Source: Polynucleobacter sp. Tro8-14-1 (lineage in GTDB: Bacteria; Pseudomonadota; Gammaproteobacteria; Burkholderiales; Burkholderiaceae). Taken from it: DNA of 64,000 nucleotides. Both the position numbers and the translations under genes were made by a program. The notes beneath the pieces are model-generated. The model saw nothing but the letters and a program-made list of their open reading frames with translations. It ran no database searches and was not told the DNA's origin. How positions within the stretch are numbered: the first letter of the stretch is position 1; every line of letters begins with the position of its first letter. Positions 50,809-61,236 of the stretch are shown here, piece by piece. Location of the stretch: contig NZ_JACVPX010000010.1 of assembly GCF_018881655.1 (NCBI RefSeq), forward strand, positions 1-64,000. The letters run 5' to 3'.

Positions 50809-52461
50809 TTAAACATCAATTGCGGTAGCTGAACCCGCCTGTTTCCGAAGCTCAAACTTCTGAATCTTGCCAGTCGAGGTCTTTGGTAGTTCACAGAAGA
50901 TAATAGCTCTCGGAACCTTAAAGCCTGCTAAATGCTTTTTACAGTGGGCAATAATCTCCTCGGCAGTCACCTCTGAACCAGGTTTGATTTCCAAGAAGGC
51001 GCAAGGCGTTTCACCCCATTTAGGATCAGGCTTAGCAACCACCGCAGCAGCGTTAATGGCTGGGTGTCGATAGAGTACATCCTCAACCTCTACAGAGGAA
51101 ATATTTTCACCTCCAGAAATAATGATGTCTTTGCTGCGGTCCTTCATCTTCACATAGCCATCTGGATTCATTACTGCCAAATCGCCCGAGTGAAACCAGC
51201 CACCTTCAAATGCCTCTTGGGTTGCTTTTTCGTTCTTCAGGTATCCCTTCATGGCAATATTGCCCTTGAACATAATTTCACCCATGGTTTCACCATCTGC
51301 TGGAACCGCCTGCATGGTTTCTGGATCAAGAACAGCAATTGCCTGTTGCATGTGATAACGCACACCTTGGCGTGCATTTAAACGAGCACGCTCACCGATA
51401 TCAACATTATTCCACTCGTCTTGTTTAACGCACACAGCTGCTGGCCCATAGGTTTCAGTCAAACCATAGACGTGCGTTAAATCAAATCCTAACTTTTCCA
51501 TACCCTCAATAATCGATGCAGGTGGTGCGGCACCGGCGATCAAGCCTTTAACTCCTGTGGGCACTCCCACCTTCAGCTCATCCGGCGCATTGACCAACAA
51601 GTTATGCACGATAGGTGCTGCGCAGTAGTGGGTCACACCATGCTCTTTAATTGCCGCAAAAATATGTTGCGCATCAACCCGACGCAAGCAGACGTTGACA
51701 CCAGCGCGAGCAGCGATAGTCCATGGAAAGCACCAACCATTGCAATGGAACATTGGTAAAGTCCAGAGGTAGATGGGATGCTTATTAATATCCCAGTCCA
51801 GCACATTGGAAACGGCATTTATTGCAGCGCCACGATGGTGATACACCACACCCTTAGGGTTACCAGTAGTTCCTGATGTGTAATTCAAGCAAATCGCTTG
51901 CCACTCATCTGCGGGAACTTGCCATGCAAAATTTGGATCCCCTTCGGAGAGTAATTTCTCATAAGTGAGTTTGCCTAACTTCTCGCCAGGAACTTCAAAC
52001 TCTTTTTCTTCAACATCTACCACCAAGAAATCACGACCAGAATCTTTCTTAGCAATCTCAAGCGCTTTTTTCATCACCCCTGAAAATTCAGGATCAACAA
52101 TGACTACTTTAGCTTCGCCATGATTCAGCATAAAGGCCACTGTCTCTGCGTCTAAACGAGTATTAAGAGCATTCAAAACTGCACCCGCCATTGGAATACC
52201 AAAGTGGGCTTCTACCATTGGAGGCGTGTTGGGCAACATCACCGCTACGGTGTCACCCAAACCAACACCATGCTTTTGTAAGGCGCTAGCCAAGCGACGG
52301 CAACGCTCATAAGTTTGTGCCCAGGTCTGACGCAATTTCCCATGAATAACGGCAGTTTTATCGGGGTAAATTTCTGCTGAGCGCTCTAAAAATAAGAGCG
52401 GTGTAATTGGGGTGTAGTTGGCTGGATTGCGAGCCAAACCTTGTTCATAAATATTTGCCAT
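50809..52461 (-). CDS. Acyl-CoA synthetase (AMP-forming)
   Basis: A 550-residue ANL-family ligase. The P-loop is YTSGTTGNPKGV, the adenine motif HVYGLTETYGP, the hinge region DRSKDIIISGGENISSVEVE, and the catalytic Lys lies in PKTSTGKIQKFELR. It activates a medium-chain or similar acid for beta-oxidation, together with the acyl-CoA dehydrogenase and ETF encoded downstream. Confidence 0.92.
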   Translation of the reverse strand: MANIYEQGLARNPANYTPITPLLFLERSAEIYPDKTAVIHGKLRQTWAQTYERCRRLASALQKHGVGLGDTVAVMLPNTPPMVEAHFGIPMAGAVLNALNTRLDAETVAFMLNHGEAKVVIVDPEFSGVMKKALEIAKKDSGRDFLVVDVEEKEFEVPGEKLGKLTYEKLLSEGDPNFAWQVPADEWQAICLNYTSGTTGNPKGVVYHHRGAAINAVSNVLDWDINKHPIYLWTLPMFHCNGWCFPWTIAARAGVNVCLRRVDAQHIFAAIKEHGVTHYCAAPIVHNLLVNAPDELKVGVPTGVKGLIAGAAPPASIIEGMEKLGFDLTHVYGLTETYGPAAVCVKQDEWNNVDIGERARLNARQGVRYHMQQAIAVLDPETMQAVPADGETMGEIMFKGNIAMKGYLKNEKATQEAFEGGWFHSGDLAVMNPDGYVKMKDRSKDIIISGGENISSVEVEDVLYRHPAINAAAVVAKPDPKWGETPCAFLEIKPGSEVTAEEIIAHCKKHLAGFKVPRAIIFCELPKTSTGKIQKFELRKQAGSATAIDV

Positions 52462-52497
52462 CTTCAGCTTTCGATTTCTGTTTTACTAAATTTTTTA

Positions 52498-53418
52498 TTA
52501 AATATCTGCTAGCGCTTTAATATGGGCCACCACACTGCGGCCCAAAGCAGAGAGGTTATAACCACCCTCTAAGCAGCTCACAATGCGTCCTTGCGCATAC
52601 TCATTAGCAATCTCTTTTAAACGTTTGGTAATCCAGACATAGTCATCCTCCACCAAGCCCATCTGACCTAAATCATCTTCGCGATGGGCATCAAACCCTG
52701 CTGAAATAATCACGAGCTCAGGCTCAAAATTACGCAAAGCTGGCAGCCATTGCTCTTCCACAATGGAGCGCACCACATCGCCCCGAGTTGCAGCAGGCAA
52801 AGGTACGTTGACCATATTGTTAGCATGATCAAGGCCGCTATAGGGATAAAAAGGATGTTGAAAAAAGCTGCACATCAAGACATTGGGGTCATTGAAAAAA
52901 GCAGCTTCAGTACCGTTCCCATGATGGACATCAAAATCAACGATGGCGACACGCTCAATGCCGTATGTTTCCATTGCATATCGCGCAGCAATCGCCACGT
53001 TATCAAATAAACAAAATCCCATAGAACGCGTTGGTTCCGCATGATGTCCTGGCGGTCTTACAGCACAAAATACGTTCTCAACCTCACCCTTCATCACAGC
53101 ATCTACACCTGCAATAGCAGCGCCTGCAGCTCTGAGTGAAGCTCTGTAAGTATGGGGATTCATAATGGTGTCACCATCGAGCATGAAATACCCGCTCTCT
53201 GGGGCACGATCTCGAACAAAAGAAACGTGGTCAGGACTATGGACCAATTCCAATTGGTCTTCAGTGGCCAATGGCGCATCTAAATGATGCAAAAATTGAT
53301 CAACACCGCTGCGAATCAGTTGATCATTGATCGCCTGAATTCTCTCTGGACACTCTGGATGATGGCTTCCCATCTCATGTTTCAGAAAGTCTGGATGAGT
53401 TATGTATCCTGTTGTCAT
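52498..53418 (-). CDS. Histone deacetylase family protein (class II-like deacetylase)
   Basis: A 306-residue arginase-deacetylase-fold enzyme. Zinc and catalytic elements are visible in RPPGHHAEPTRSMGFCLFDN, DFDVHHGNGTEAAFFND (Asp and His ligands) and SAGFDAHREDDLGQMGL. Bacterial members (AphA/HdaH-like) deacetylate polyamines or acetylated small molecules. It lies upstream of the acyl-CoA synthetase and divergent from mltB. Confidence 0.9.
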   Translation of the reverse strand: MTTGYITHPDFLKHEMGSHHPECPERIQAINDQLIRSGVDQFLHHLDAPLATEDQLELVHSPDHVSFVRDRAPESGYFMLDGDTIMNPHTYRASLRAAGAAIAGVDAVMKGEVENVFCAVRPPGHHAEPTRSMGFCLFDNVAIAARYAMETYGIERVAIVDFDVHHGNGTEAAFFNDPNVLMCSFFQHPFYPYSGLDHANNMVNVPLPAATRGDVVRSIVEEQWLPALRNFEPELVIISAGFDAHREDDLGQMGLVEDDYVWITKRLKEIANEYAQGRIVSCLEGGYNLSALGRSVVAHIKALADI

Positions 53419-53468
53419 TACTCGAAATCCTCAATAGCAAATTTGTAATTTTTATAATCTAATTAAAC

Positions 53469-54764
53469 GTGCTCAACATTCGAAAATCCAATACCAATAA
53501 AAATACCTTAAGCATGAACTTTCGCGTCTCCTACCTACTGCTTGCTCTTGCGTTAGCAGGGTGCTCTAGCACCCCCACACAGCCAACCCAATCACAACAG
53601 CCCATCGTAAACCAGACTGACGATGCCGCTACCGAGGCGCGTTTTAGCCAGAACCTCAACGAACTCCTTACCCAGGTCTCCCAAAACCAAGAAATCCCAC
53701 TCCCAGCCCTAGAAATGGGCTTCCTAGATGCTAAAACGGTTCCCTCAATTCGGAAATTGGTATTACCCCCATCGGGTACATTTAAGAAGAACTGGCTGGC
53801 TTATCGCAAACGCTTTATTGAGCCCGTACGCCTTAAGGCTGGCAGGGTCTTTTGGGACCAAAATCAAGCCTTTTTGAGCCAAGTTGAGCAAGAATCAGGG
53901 GTGCCAGCTGAGATTATTGTGGCCATTATTGGCATCGAAACCATCTATGGACGCCAAACCGGCAATTTCAGGGTGAAAGACGTTCTATCTACCCTCGCCT
54001 TTAGTTACCCAGATACCCCTAATAAACCAGCACGTGAGCAACTCTTCAAGGACCAACTCAAAGAACTCATTCTGATGTGCTGGACTGGGGCGGGTGGCAA
54101 GCTGCCCTCCAAAAATAGTAGTCAAGGTATCAATAGCGCACGTTTTAGTGCCTGCCTAAATCAGAATAGCTCCTATGCTGGCGCCATTGGTCTGCCACAG
54201 TTCATGCCTAGCAGTATTCGCAGCTTTGCGGTCGATGGTGACGGCGATGGTCAAATTGATTTAAAGCAAAGCCCTAAGGACGCTATTGCGAGTGTTGCCA
54301 ACTTCATGAAAAAACATGGCTGGCAACCCGGTATGCCGATTTCATTTCCAGTTCAAGAAAATGGCATCAGTGCTGCCAAAGCATTGGCTGATGGTGAACC
54401 GCAGTTGAAATTTACTGTACAAGAGCTCATTGAAAAGGGAATCTTGACTCAACAACAAGGCGATCTACAAAGTGGTGGTGTAGAGCCGCAAAGCAAAGCT
54501 TTCATCGTTGACCTACCGTATCCAGATAAAGATGGCGTAGACCAAGTGCAATATTTTGTTGGCTTAAATAATTTTCTGACGATAGTGCAATACAACCGCA
54601 GTTATTTCTATGCGCAAAGTGTTGCTGAGTTTGCCCAAGCCCTAGGATATAAAAACCAAAGTGTTGTGCCAGTAGAAAACCCAAGCAAAGCTGGTGGCTC
54701 AAAGGCGACTACTGAAAAGTCTAAACCTAAGAAGTCCAGCGCTAAGAAAAAAGCAAAGTCTTAA
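53469..54764 (+). CDS. mltB: Lytic murein transglycosylase B
   Basis: A 431-residue lipoprotein (lipobox LALAGCS) that cleaves peptidoglycan with 1,6-anhydro product formation. The SLT_2 catalytic region contains GIETIYGRQTGNFRV, with the catalytic Glu, and later LNQNSSYAGAIGLPQFMPSS. The C-terminal 40 residues are Lys/Ser-rich. A start at the internal ATG 53514 would give a normal signal peptide; the GTG at 53469 adds 15 polar residues. Confidence 0.9.
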   Translation: MLNIRKSNTNKNTLSMNFRVSYLLLALALAGCSSTPTQPTQSQQPIVNQTDDAATEARFSQNLNELLTQVSQNQEIPLPALEMGFLDAKTVPSIRKLVLPPSGTFKKNWLAYRKRFIEPVRLKAGRVFWDQNQAFLSQVEQESGVPAEIIVAIIGIETIYGRQTGNFRVKDVLSTLAFSYPDTPNKPAREQLFKDQLKELILMCWTGAGGKLPSKNSSQGINSARFSACLNQNSSYAGAIGLPQFMPSSIRSFAVDGDGDGQIDLKQSPKDAIASVANFMKKHGWQPGMPISFPVQENGISAAKALADGEPQLKFTVQELIEKGILTQQQGDLQSGGVEPQSKAFIVDLPYPDKDGVDQVQYFVGLNNFLTIVQYNRSYFYAQSVAEFAQALGYKNQSVVPVENPSKAGGSKATTEKSKPKKSSAKKKAKS

Positions 54765-55672
54765 GCTGGAAAAACGCCAGTAGATAGGTAGCGGTCACCA
54801 CGGTCGCAGACAATAAAGACGATCGTGGCATTTTCAACTTGACGGGCAATGCGCAAAGCCACTACCAAGGCACCTCCAGCAGAAATGCCGCAGAAAATAC
54901 CCTCTTCTGCTGCCAAGCGACGGGCCATCTCCTCTGCATCCGCTTGCGAAACATACTCAATCAGATCCACCTTATCGCCTTGATAAATCTTGGGCAGATA
55001 CTCAGGTGCCCACTTCCGAATACCCGGGATCTGAGAGCCCTCTTCTGGTTGTGCACCAATAATCTGAATCGCAGGATTCATAGACTTCAGATAAGTGGAG
55101 ACTCCCGTAATGGTTCCAGTTGTACCCATGGCGGATATGAAATGCGTAATCTGCCCATCAGTGTCTCGCCAAATCTCTGGTCCAGTAGTTTCTATATGTG
55201 CTCTAGGATTGTCAGGATTGGCAAATTGATCGAGCAATCTACCGCGTCCCTCTCTTTGTAACTGCAAGGCGTAATCTCTGGCAAATTCCATGCCACCAGA
55301 AGCTGCGGTCAATATTAATTCAGCGCCGTAAGCCGCCATGCTTTGACGACGTTCAATACTTTGATTTTCTGGCATTACTAAAATCATTTTATAACCAAGC
55401 ATAGCTGCAGTCATTGCCAAAGCAATGCCTGTATTACCGCTAGTTGCCTCAATTAATGTATCGCCCGGTTTAATCTCACCGCGTTCTTGGGCGCGTGAGA
55501 TCATCGACAGCGCAGGTCGGTCCTTCACCGACCCGGCTGGATTATTTCCTTCCAACTTACCCAAGATTACATTATTGCGATTCTCGTTTTCCAAACCAGG
55601 AATACGCTGCAAACGAACTAAAGGCGTATTGCCCACAGTCTGCGAAATAGTAAGGTAGGAAGGTTTGCTCAT
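54761..55672 (-). CDS. cysM: Cysteine synthase B
   Basis: A 303-residue PLP enzyme making cysteine from O-acetylserine and sulfide or thiosulfate. PLP Lys lies in GNNPAGSVKDRPA, the phosphate-binding loop is SGNTGIALAMT, and the substrate loop contains GTTGTITGVSTYLK. The WAPEYLPK and EGIFCGISAGG features support CysM rather than CysK. It converges with mltB over 4 bases. Confidence 0.93.
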   Translation of the reverse strand: MSKPSYLTISQTVGNTPLVRLQRIPGLENENRNNVILGKLEGNNPAGSVKDRPALSMISRAQERGEIKPGDTLIEATSGNTGIALAMTAAMLGYKMILVMPENQSIERRQSMAAYGAELILTAASGGMEFARDYALQLQREGRGRLLDQFANPDNPRAHIETTGPEIWRDTDGQITHFISAMGTTGTITGVSTYLKSMNPAIQIIGAQPEEGSQIPGIRKWAPEYLPKIYQGDKVDLIEYVSQADAEEMARRLAAEEGIFCGISAGGALVVALRIARQVENATIVFIVCDRGDRYLSTGVFPA

Positions 55673-55713
55673 GAAGCCATTTTAGCCATAAGCCGCCTTA
55701 CACACGGAAGGGT

Positions 55714-56142
55714 TTAATTTCTGCGACCTGATCCCGAACGCTCCTGCTGATTGCGAGGGCTAGCTTGATTACGAGAATGGCGTCGGCCAGATGCTCCACC
55801 CTCTTTCTTCGTGCGGCCATTGGGCTCCCGAAAAGAGCTCGGTGCTTCAATGGTTAATCCGTTATCGACCATTTTTTCGACTGATTTCATACCAATGCCA
55901 CGAACCCGCTTCTGCAGATCATTAGCATCCTGAAAATGGCCGCCATCCAAACGTTCAGCAATAATGGTTTTTGCATTAGCGGGGCCAATACCCTTAATGC
56001 TCTCAAGCTCGGTTTGAGTGGCAGTATTGACATTAATGGGCGAAGCGTAAGCCGCCCCAGAACCCAATACCAATACAGATAATGCTAGTGCTACTGCTCT
56101 AACTAAAGCCTGAACTCTACCTAAAGTTAAATTTTTTCTCAT
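55714..56142 (-). CDS. ComEA-like helix-hairpin-helix protein
   Basis: An approximately 142-residue protein. A signal peptide or anchor (LVRAVALALSVLVLGSGAAYA) is followed by the HhH pair INVNTATQTELESIKGIGPANAKTII, the ComEA DNA-binding domain. The tail is Arg/Gly-rich and disordered (RHSRNQASPRNQQERSG). I start at ATG 56142, with ACAGGAGAG upstream. ComEA proteins bind DNA in the periplasm during natural uptake. Confidence 0.85.
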   Translation of the reverse strand: MRKNLTLGRVQALVRAVALALSVLVLGSGAAYASPINVNTATQTELESIKGIGPANAKTIIAERLDGGHFQDANDLQKRVRGIGMKSVEKMVDNGLTIEAPSSFREPNGRTKKEGGASGRRHSRNQASPRNQQERSGSGRRN

Positions 56143-56159
56143 CTTCTCTCCTGTAGTAA

Positions 56160-56194
56160 ATAAAAAATCCACGGACACAAAGTGCGCGTGGATC
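56160..56194 (-). terminator. Terminator of the heptose/UDP-glucose operon
   Basis: On the minus strand GATCCACG-CGCACTTTGTGTC-CGTGGATTTTTTATTT follows the epimerase gene. Confidence 0.75.
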
Positions 56195-56230
56195 GTTTAC
56201 AACGAGGAGAAACTACTTTTGTTGACTGAC

Positions 56231-57250
56231 TTACAAGGGGTTAGCCAGAAAACCAGCATTGGCCTCCAACCACTCAATATATTTTCCTACGCCCTGCTCT
56301 ACATTGAGGAAGGGTTCCATATAGCCAGCCGCTCTAAGTTTGGTGAGATCAGCTTGAGTAAAGCACTGGTATTTACCTTTGAGTGCATCCGGAAATGGAA
56401 TGTACTCAATCGCTTTTTCTTTCACCAATTCTTGAAGGGTTGCAGGCGCCGCTTTATCTAACTTACGCATAGAGTTAGCTACGGCATGCGCTACATCGTT
56501 GAAGGGTTGCGCACGACCGCTACCTAAATTAAAGATGCCACTGATTTCTGGATGATCCAAAAAGAATAGATTTACCTTCACCACATCCTCAACTGATACA
56601 AAGTCGCGACTTTGCTCACCAGGCGCATAACCACCGTACTCACCAAACAGCTTTACATGCCCATTAGCTTTGTATTGGTGATATTGATGAAAGGCAACTG
56701 AAGCCATGCGGCCCTTATGTGATTCACGCGGACCATAGACATTGAAGTAACGAAAGCCAACAACCTGTGCCGCATTGGCTTTTTCAGCAAAGCGCTTACG
56801 CATGACTTGATCAAATAAGAACTTAGAGTAACCATAAATATTAAGAGGCTTCTCATGCTCACGACTTTCTACAAATACGTCCGAGCCTCCATAAGTTGCA
56901 GCAGAAGAAGCATAGAGGAGTTGTACTTTTTGTTCAGTACAGATATCCAATAAATCCATGGTGTAGCGATAGTTGTTCGCCATCATGAAAATACCATCTG
57001 TTTCCATGGTGTCGGAGCAAGCTCCTTCATGGAACACAGCCCTAACTTTTCCAAAGCGTCCACTTCTAAATGCTTCTAAAAACTCATCTTTATCGAGGTA
57101 ATCAATGATATCCAAATCAGCAAGATTGCGATATTTATCTGCAGGACGAAGATCATCTACTGCAATGATATTTTTCTCGCCACGCATATTGAGCGCTTGA
57201 ACGATGTTTGCTCCAATAAATCCAGCTGCGCCGGTTACGATAATAGTCAC
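56231..57250 (-). CDS. hldD: ADP-L-glycero-D-manno-heptose 6-epimerase
   Basis: A 339-residue extended SDR enzyme that makes the heptose of the LPS inner core. The NAD-binding start is [16 protein letters not shown], and the catalytic pair is Y and K in [11 protein letters not shown], preceded by the [11 protein letters not shown]er block. It ends [14 protein letters not shown]. Overlaps rfaE1 by 4 bases. Confidence 0.94.
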   Translation of the reverse strand: MTIIVTGAAGFIGANIVQALNMRGEKNIIAVDDLRPADKYRNLADLDIIDYLDKDEFLEAFRSGRFGKVRAVFHEGACSDTMETDGIFMMANNYRYTMDLLDICTEQKVQLLYASSAATYGGSDVFVESREHEKPLNIYGYSKFLFDQVMRKRFAEKANAAQVVGFRYFNVYGPRESHKGRMASVAFHQYHQYKANGHVKLFGEYGGYAPGEQSRDFVSVEDVVKVNLFFLDHPEISGIFNLGSGRAQPFNDVAHAVANSMRKLDKAAPATLQELVKEKAIEYIPFPDALKGKYQCFTQADLTKLRAAGYMEPFLNVEQGVGKYIEWLEANAGFLANPL

Positions 57251-58182
57251 TGTAATTCCTCTGAAGTAACGGTAGCAGTTCCCAACTTGCCAACGACGAT
57301 GCTACCAGCGCGGTTTGCAAGCGCCATGGCTTTTTCTAAAGGCCACTTCGCAGCTAATGCCACAGCCAATGTTGCAATCACAGTATCGCCAGCACCAGAT
57401 ACATCAAATACCTCACGCGCCTGCGCTTTAACATGACTCACACCGGATTCAGTATATAGACTCATTCCATCCTCGGAACGCGTTAGGAGCAAGGCTTGTA
57501 AGTCAAGAGACTTTCTAAGATTTTGGGCTTTCTTAGTCAAATCTTCTTCGCTAGTCCACTGACCAACCACTTGACGTAATTCACTACGGTTGGGCGTTAA
57601 AACAGTAGCGCCACGATACTTCTCATAGTCTTCGCCCTTAGGGTCAACCAGGATCATTTTGTTTTGTGCTCTAGCCTGCTCAATCATATGAGCTACTTGG
57701 CCCAATGCACCTTTGCCGTAATCGGAAAGTATTACTACGTCAGCAGCACCAACGAGCTTTTCAAAACGCTCCAATTTATGAGCAAGCGCTTTTGCACTTG
57801 GGGTTTCTTCGAAGTCCAAGCGAATGAGTTGTTGCTGACGAGCAATTACACGGAGTTTCACAATGGTGGGAACATCTGCATCAATTTCTAATTGACTATC
57901 CACACCACCGGCTTTTAATAGCTCAACTACACGCTTGCCAGGTTCATCGTCACCAACAATACCGAGAATAGTTGCTTTAGCATCGAGCGCAGCTACGTTA
58001 CGAGCTACGTTAGCAGCACCGCCTAGACGCTCATCAATCTTGCCTACCTGCACCACCGGCACTGGCGCCTCAGGAGAAATGCGATTGGTATCGCCAAACC
58101 AATAGCGATCTAGCATGACATCACCGACTACTAATAAGCGGGCTTTAGAAAACTGTTCGCGATTTGCTTTTTCCATTTGCAT
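57247..58182 (-). CDS. rfaE1: D-glycero-beta-D-manno-heptose-7-phosphate kinase
   Basis: A 311-residue PfkB-family kinase. It has [28 protein letters not shown] at the start (key residues G-D-V-M-L-D and the APVPV block) and the ATP/Asp motif [12 protein letters not shown] near the end. It matches the kinase half of E. coli HldE only; the adenylyltransferase half must be a separate gene elsewhere, as is common in betaproteobacteria. Confidence 0.93.
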   Translation of the reverse strand: MQMEKANREQFSKARLLVVGDVMLDRYWFGDTNRISPEAPVPVVQVGKIDERLGGAANVARNVAALDAKATILGIVGDDEPGKRVVELLKAGGVDSQLEIDADVPTIVKLRVIARQQQLIRLDFEETPSAKALAHKLERFEKLVGAADVVILSDYGKGALGQVAHMIEQARAQNKMILVDPKGEDYEKYRGATVLTPNRSELRQVVGQWTSEEDLTKKAQNLRKSLDLQALLLTRSEDGMSLYTESGVSHVKAQAREVFDVSGAGDTVIATLAVALAAKWPLEKAMALANRAGSIVVGKLGTATVTSEELQ

Positions 58183-58187
58183 CTACT

Positions 58188-59552
58188 TTAATTATGTCTA
58201 CCAATGCCATGGTACTCAATACCTAATTCTTGCATAGAAGCGGGCTCATAGAGGTTGCGGCCATCAAAGATCACTGGGCGCTTGAGCTTTTCCATCACTT
58301 GCTCAAAATCTGGGCTTCTAAAGGCCTTCCACTCCGTCACTATGATGAGAGCGTCAGCACCATCTAGGGCGCTCATGGGGTCATCGGTCATCGACACTTG
58401 GGCAAGACCTGTTGGGTTGCCCTTAAAGTCTACTTCTAGCGCATGCCCTGCTTCTGGCATCGATACGGGGTCATGGGCTACCACCTGAGCACCACGTTTA
58501 ACTAATTCTTGAATAATCACACGACTAGGCGCTTCACGCATATCGTCGGTATTCGGTTTGAAGGCTAAACCCCAGAGTGCAAACTTCATACCCTTGAGGT
58601 CTTTACCAAAGCGCTTTTCGATCTTTTCGACCAAGATGTACTTTTGCAATTCATTGACGGCTTCTACAGCATCCAAAATCTTCAGATCCCTGCCATGCTC
58701 TTTCGCAGTCTTTGATAAGGCAGACACATCTTTGGGGAAGCAAGAGCCACCATAACCAGTACCTGAGTACAAAAAGCCATAACCAATGCGTGAGTCCGAA
58801 CCAATACCTTGACGCACTGCTTCAATATCAGCGCCTACTAAGTCAGCTAAGTTCGCTAATTCGTTCATAAAGGAGATGCGAGTAGCCAACATCGCATTGG
58901 CTGCGTATTTCGTGAGCTCCGCACTTTTGACATCCATGTAGTACGTCCGCTCATGGTGACGATTAAAAGGGGCGTAGAGCTTGCGCATTTGCTCTTTGGC
59001 GTGCAATCCTGCGAGGGTACTTTCTGTACCGATCACAATGCGGTCTGGGCGCATAAAGTCTTCTACAGCAGCACCTTCTTTGAGGAACTCTGGGTTAGAG
59101 ACTACTGAACACAGTTCTGGCGATAAGTTTCTTTTTTCTAGCTCTTCAGTGATGGCTGCTTGAACTTTTTCAGCGGTACCCACTGGCACGGTGGATTTAT
59201 CGACAATCACTTTAGGGGTAGTCATATGACGACCAATATTGCGCGCTGCCGCCACGACGTATTGCAAGTCAGCTGAGCCATCTTCATCGGGAGGTGTACC
59301 TACTGCAATAAATTGAATTTCACCATGAGCAACTGAGGCAGCAATATCAGTAGAGAACTGCAAACGACCTGCAGCGCGGTTACGCTCAATCATCTCTTTG
59401 AGACCAGGCTCATAAATAGGAACGCCGCCAGAGTTGAGAATCTCGATCTTTTTGGAATCGACATCGACACAAAAGACATTATTACCCTGCTCAGCTAGGC
59501 ATGCGCCTGTCACTAGACCTACGTAACCGCTGCCGATGATGGTGACTTTCAA
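58188..59552 (-). CDS. ugd: UDP-glucose 6-dehydrogenase
   Basis: A 454-residue enzyme oxidising UDP-glucose to UDP-glucuronate with two NAD. It has the Rossmann start [19 protein letters not shown], the catalytic Cys in [15 protein letters not shown], and the C-terminal UDP-binding domain ([16 protein letters not shown]). It is upstream of the heptose genes, so the operon serves cell-surface sugar synthesis. Confidence 0.94.
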   Translation of the reverse strand: MKVTIIGSGYVGLVTGACLAEQGNNVFCVDVDSKKIEILNSGGVPIYEPGLKEMIERNRAAGRLQFSTDIAASVAHGEIQFIAVGTPPDEDGSADLQYVVAAARNIGRHMTTPKVIVDKSTVPVGTAEKVQAAITEELEKRNLSPELCSVVSNPEFLKEGAAVEDFMRPDRIVIGTESTLAGLHAKEQMRKLYAPFNRHHERTYYMDVKSAELTKYAANAMLATRISFMNELANLADLVGADIEAVRQGIGSDSRIGYGFLYSGTGYGGSCFPKDVSALSKTAKEHGRDLKILDAVEAVNELQKYILVEKIEKRFGKDLKGMKFALWGLAFKPNTDDMREAPSRVIIQELVKRGAQVVAHDPVSMPEAGHALEVDFKGNPTGLAQVSMTDDPMSALDGADALIIVTEWKAFRSPDFEQVMEKLKRPVIFDGRNLYEPASMQELGIEYHGIGRHN

Positions 59553-59567
59553 TTTCTCTCCAAATCT

Positions 59568-60779
59568 TTACATGGAAGGGCCGCTAGGTGCCGCACCCTC
59601 ACTCCGTCTCGGGGAGTATGCCTCCCAATGATTACAGCCAGGACATTGCCAATAAAATCTTCTCGCTCTAAATCCGCAATTACCACAAGTGTAGCGAGCT
59701 AGGCTGGTGGTACGCTGACGCAAAAGATTCAGAATGGACTGTAATTCCAAAAGTCTTTCTGGGCTGGCACTACCTTCTTCCAATGCAAGGCGAGTTTCAG
59801 CCATCTTAGACAAAGCAATCAAAGTCGGCGAATGCTGCATCACATCAGACAACATCGCATTTGCTGCCTGTGGACCACGAATTTTCATCAGATGCTTGTG
59901 CACGATATCAAGCAACTCACCAGTAGCCTGAGTTTTTAGCAATTCACAGAGGCGATCTAAACCCTCATTCTCTTTATTAACTGCTGCATGAGCAAGCATC
60001 CAACGATCAGCCAACAAATGCATATAAGCGGGGTGAGAACTAGCGATCACACTCCAAGCCTCAATCGCTTGAGCAGGTCGATCCATTGCCATCAAATAAT
60101 CGCCTTGCAAGATCAAAGCACGCGCATGATTCGGGACAGCCTGCAGAGCGCGCTGGATGGACTGCTCCGCCTCAACCAAGTCTTTGCGACGCAAGGCCTC
60201 TTGACCAAGCTCGCAGTGAAATTGAGCAATTTCAGTATGGTGCGATTTACCTTGCAGACCTTCAAGCTCACCTGCAGCAATGATAGCTTTTTTCCAATCA
60301 TGCTCAATCTGATACATCTCCAACAAGCTCTCTTTTGCAGGCTCAGCATATTTGCCATCACCCACTCGATTTAGGGAGGCTTCTGCGCGGTCAAGCAAAC
60401 CTGCCCGCAAAAAGTCACGGCCCAACTCATAGGCAGCATGATCACGATCGCGGGGCTTTAAATCATCGCGATTTGCCAGGTGTTGATGAATGCGAATAGC
60501 ACGCTCCGTCTCACCACGGCGGCGAAATAAATTACCTAATGAGAAATGTAATTCAATAGTCTCTGGATCTAATTGCGCAATTTTGACTAAGGTTTCAATC
60601 GCTTGATCAGGTTGCTCGTTGAGCAAAAGACTCAAACCTTTAAAGGTAGAGCGCTGCTGACGCATACGCTCACGTTCATCCATGCGATTTTCAAGACGCA
60701 AATCCCAGCGTGCAGCTAACCAACCGATACCAAACATCACCGGCAGTAACAATAACCAAGCGGTAGCTATCTGTATCAT
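59568..60779 (-). CDS. lapB: LPS assembly protein LapB
   Basis: A 403-residue protein: one N-terminal membrane helix (IATAWLLLLPVMFGIGWLAARWD), then a chain of TPR repeats, and a C-terminal rubredoxin-like zinc knuckle (YTCGNCGF and WQCPGCNHWE). LapB (YciM) helps FtsH degrade LpxC, limiting LPS synthesis. The usual neighbour lapA is not found upstream. Confidence 0.92.
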   Translation of the reverse strand: MIQIATAWLLLLPVMFGIGWLAARWDLRLENRMDERERMRQQRSTFKGLSLLLNEQPDQAIETLVKIAQLDPETIELHFSLGNLFRRRGETERAIRIHQHLANRDDLKPRDRDHAAYELGRDFLRAGLLDRAEASLNRVGDGKYAEPAKESLLEMYQIEHDWKKAIIAAGELEGLQGKSHHTEIAQFHCELGQEALRRKDLVEAEQSIQRALQAVPNHARALILQGDYLMAMDRPAQAIEAWSVIASSHPAYMHLLADRWMLAHAAVNKENEGLDRLCELLKTQATGELLDIVHKHLMKIRGPQAANAMLSDVMQHSPTLIALSKMAETRLALEEGSASPERLLELQSILNLLRQRTTSLARYTCGNCGFRARRFYWQCPGCNHWEAYSPRRSEGAAPSGPSM

Positions 60780-60839
60780 TGTGCGCAGAATTTAAATAAA
60801 AAAATGGCCCGAATGGACCACTGAGGTTGAGCCTGAATC

Positions 60840-61184
60840 TTAGGCACCAGAACCCTCTTTGGGGCCCGCCTGCTTCAAAGGCTTGTAATCTACTCGCTCA
60901 CGCAACTCTTTGCCAGGCTTAAAGTGTGGAACGCGTTTTTCTGGAATCAATACTTTCTCACCAGACTTTGGATTGCGACCAGTACGCGCAGGACGATGGT
61001 GAAGTACAAAACTTCCCACGCCGCGCAGTTCAATGCGCTTACCCTCAGCCAAAGCATGAGTCATTGTATCCAGCAAAGTTTTCACCGCCAACTCTACGTC
61101 CCTAGGCAGAAGCTGCGGAAACTGTTCCGCGAGGCTCTCCACTAGTTCGGAGCGGGTGATTGCTTGTTGCTCTTGATCTGTCAT
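60840..61184 (-). CDS. ihfB: Integration host factor beta subunit
   Basis: A 114-residue DNA-bending protein: [22 protein letters not shown], then [29 protein letters not shown]. (Key is the R-x-G-R-N-P arm that inserts prolines in DNA.) The tail is longer than in E. coli. It lies downstream of rpsA as usual. Confidence 0.94.
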   Translation of the reverse strand: MTDQEQQAITRSELVESLAEQFPQLLPRDVELAVKTLLDTMTHALAEGKRIELRGVGSFVLHHRPARTGRNPKSGEKVLIPEKRVPHFKPGKELRERVDYKPLKQAGPKEGSGA

Positions 61185-61199
61185 GATCTATCAATAAAA

Positions 61200-61231
61200 A
61201 ATCGCCGCTCCCCTAATGGAAAGCGGCGATA
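61200..61231 (-). terminator. Terminator between rpsA and ihfB
   Basis: ATCGCCGCTT-TCCATTAGGGG-AGCGGCGATTTTT on the minus strand, 8 bases after the rpsA stop. It may be a partial terminator, reducing ihfB expression. Confidence 0.75.
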
Positions 61232-61236
61232 TTGAT

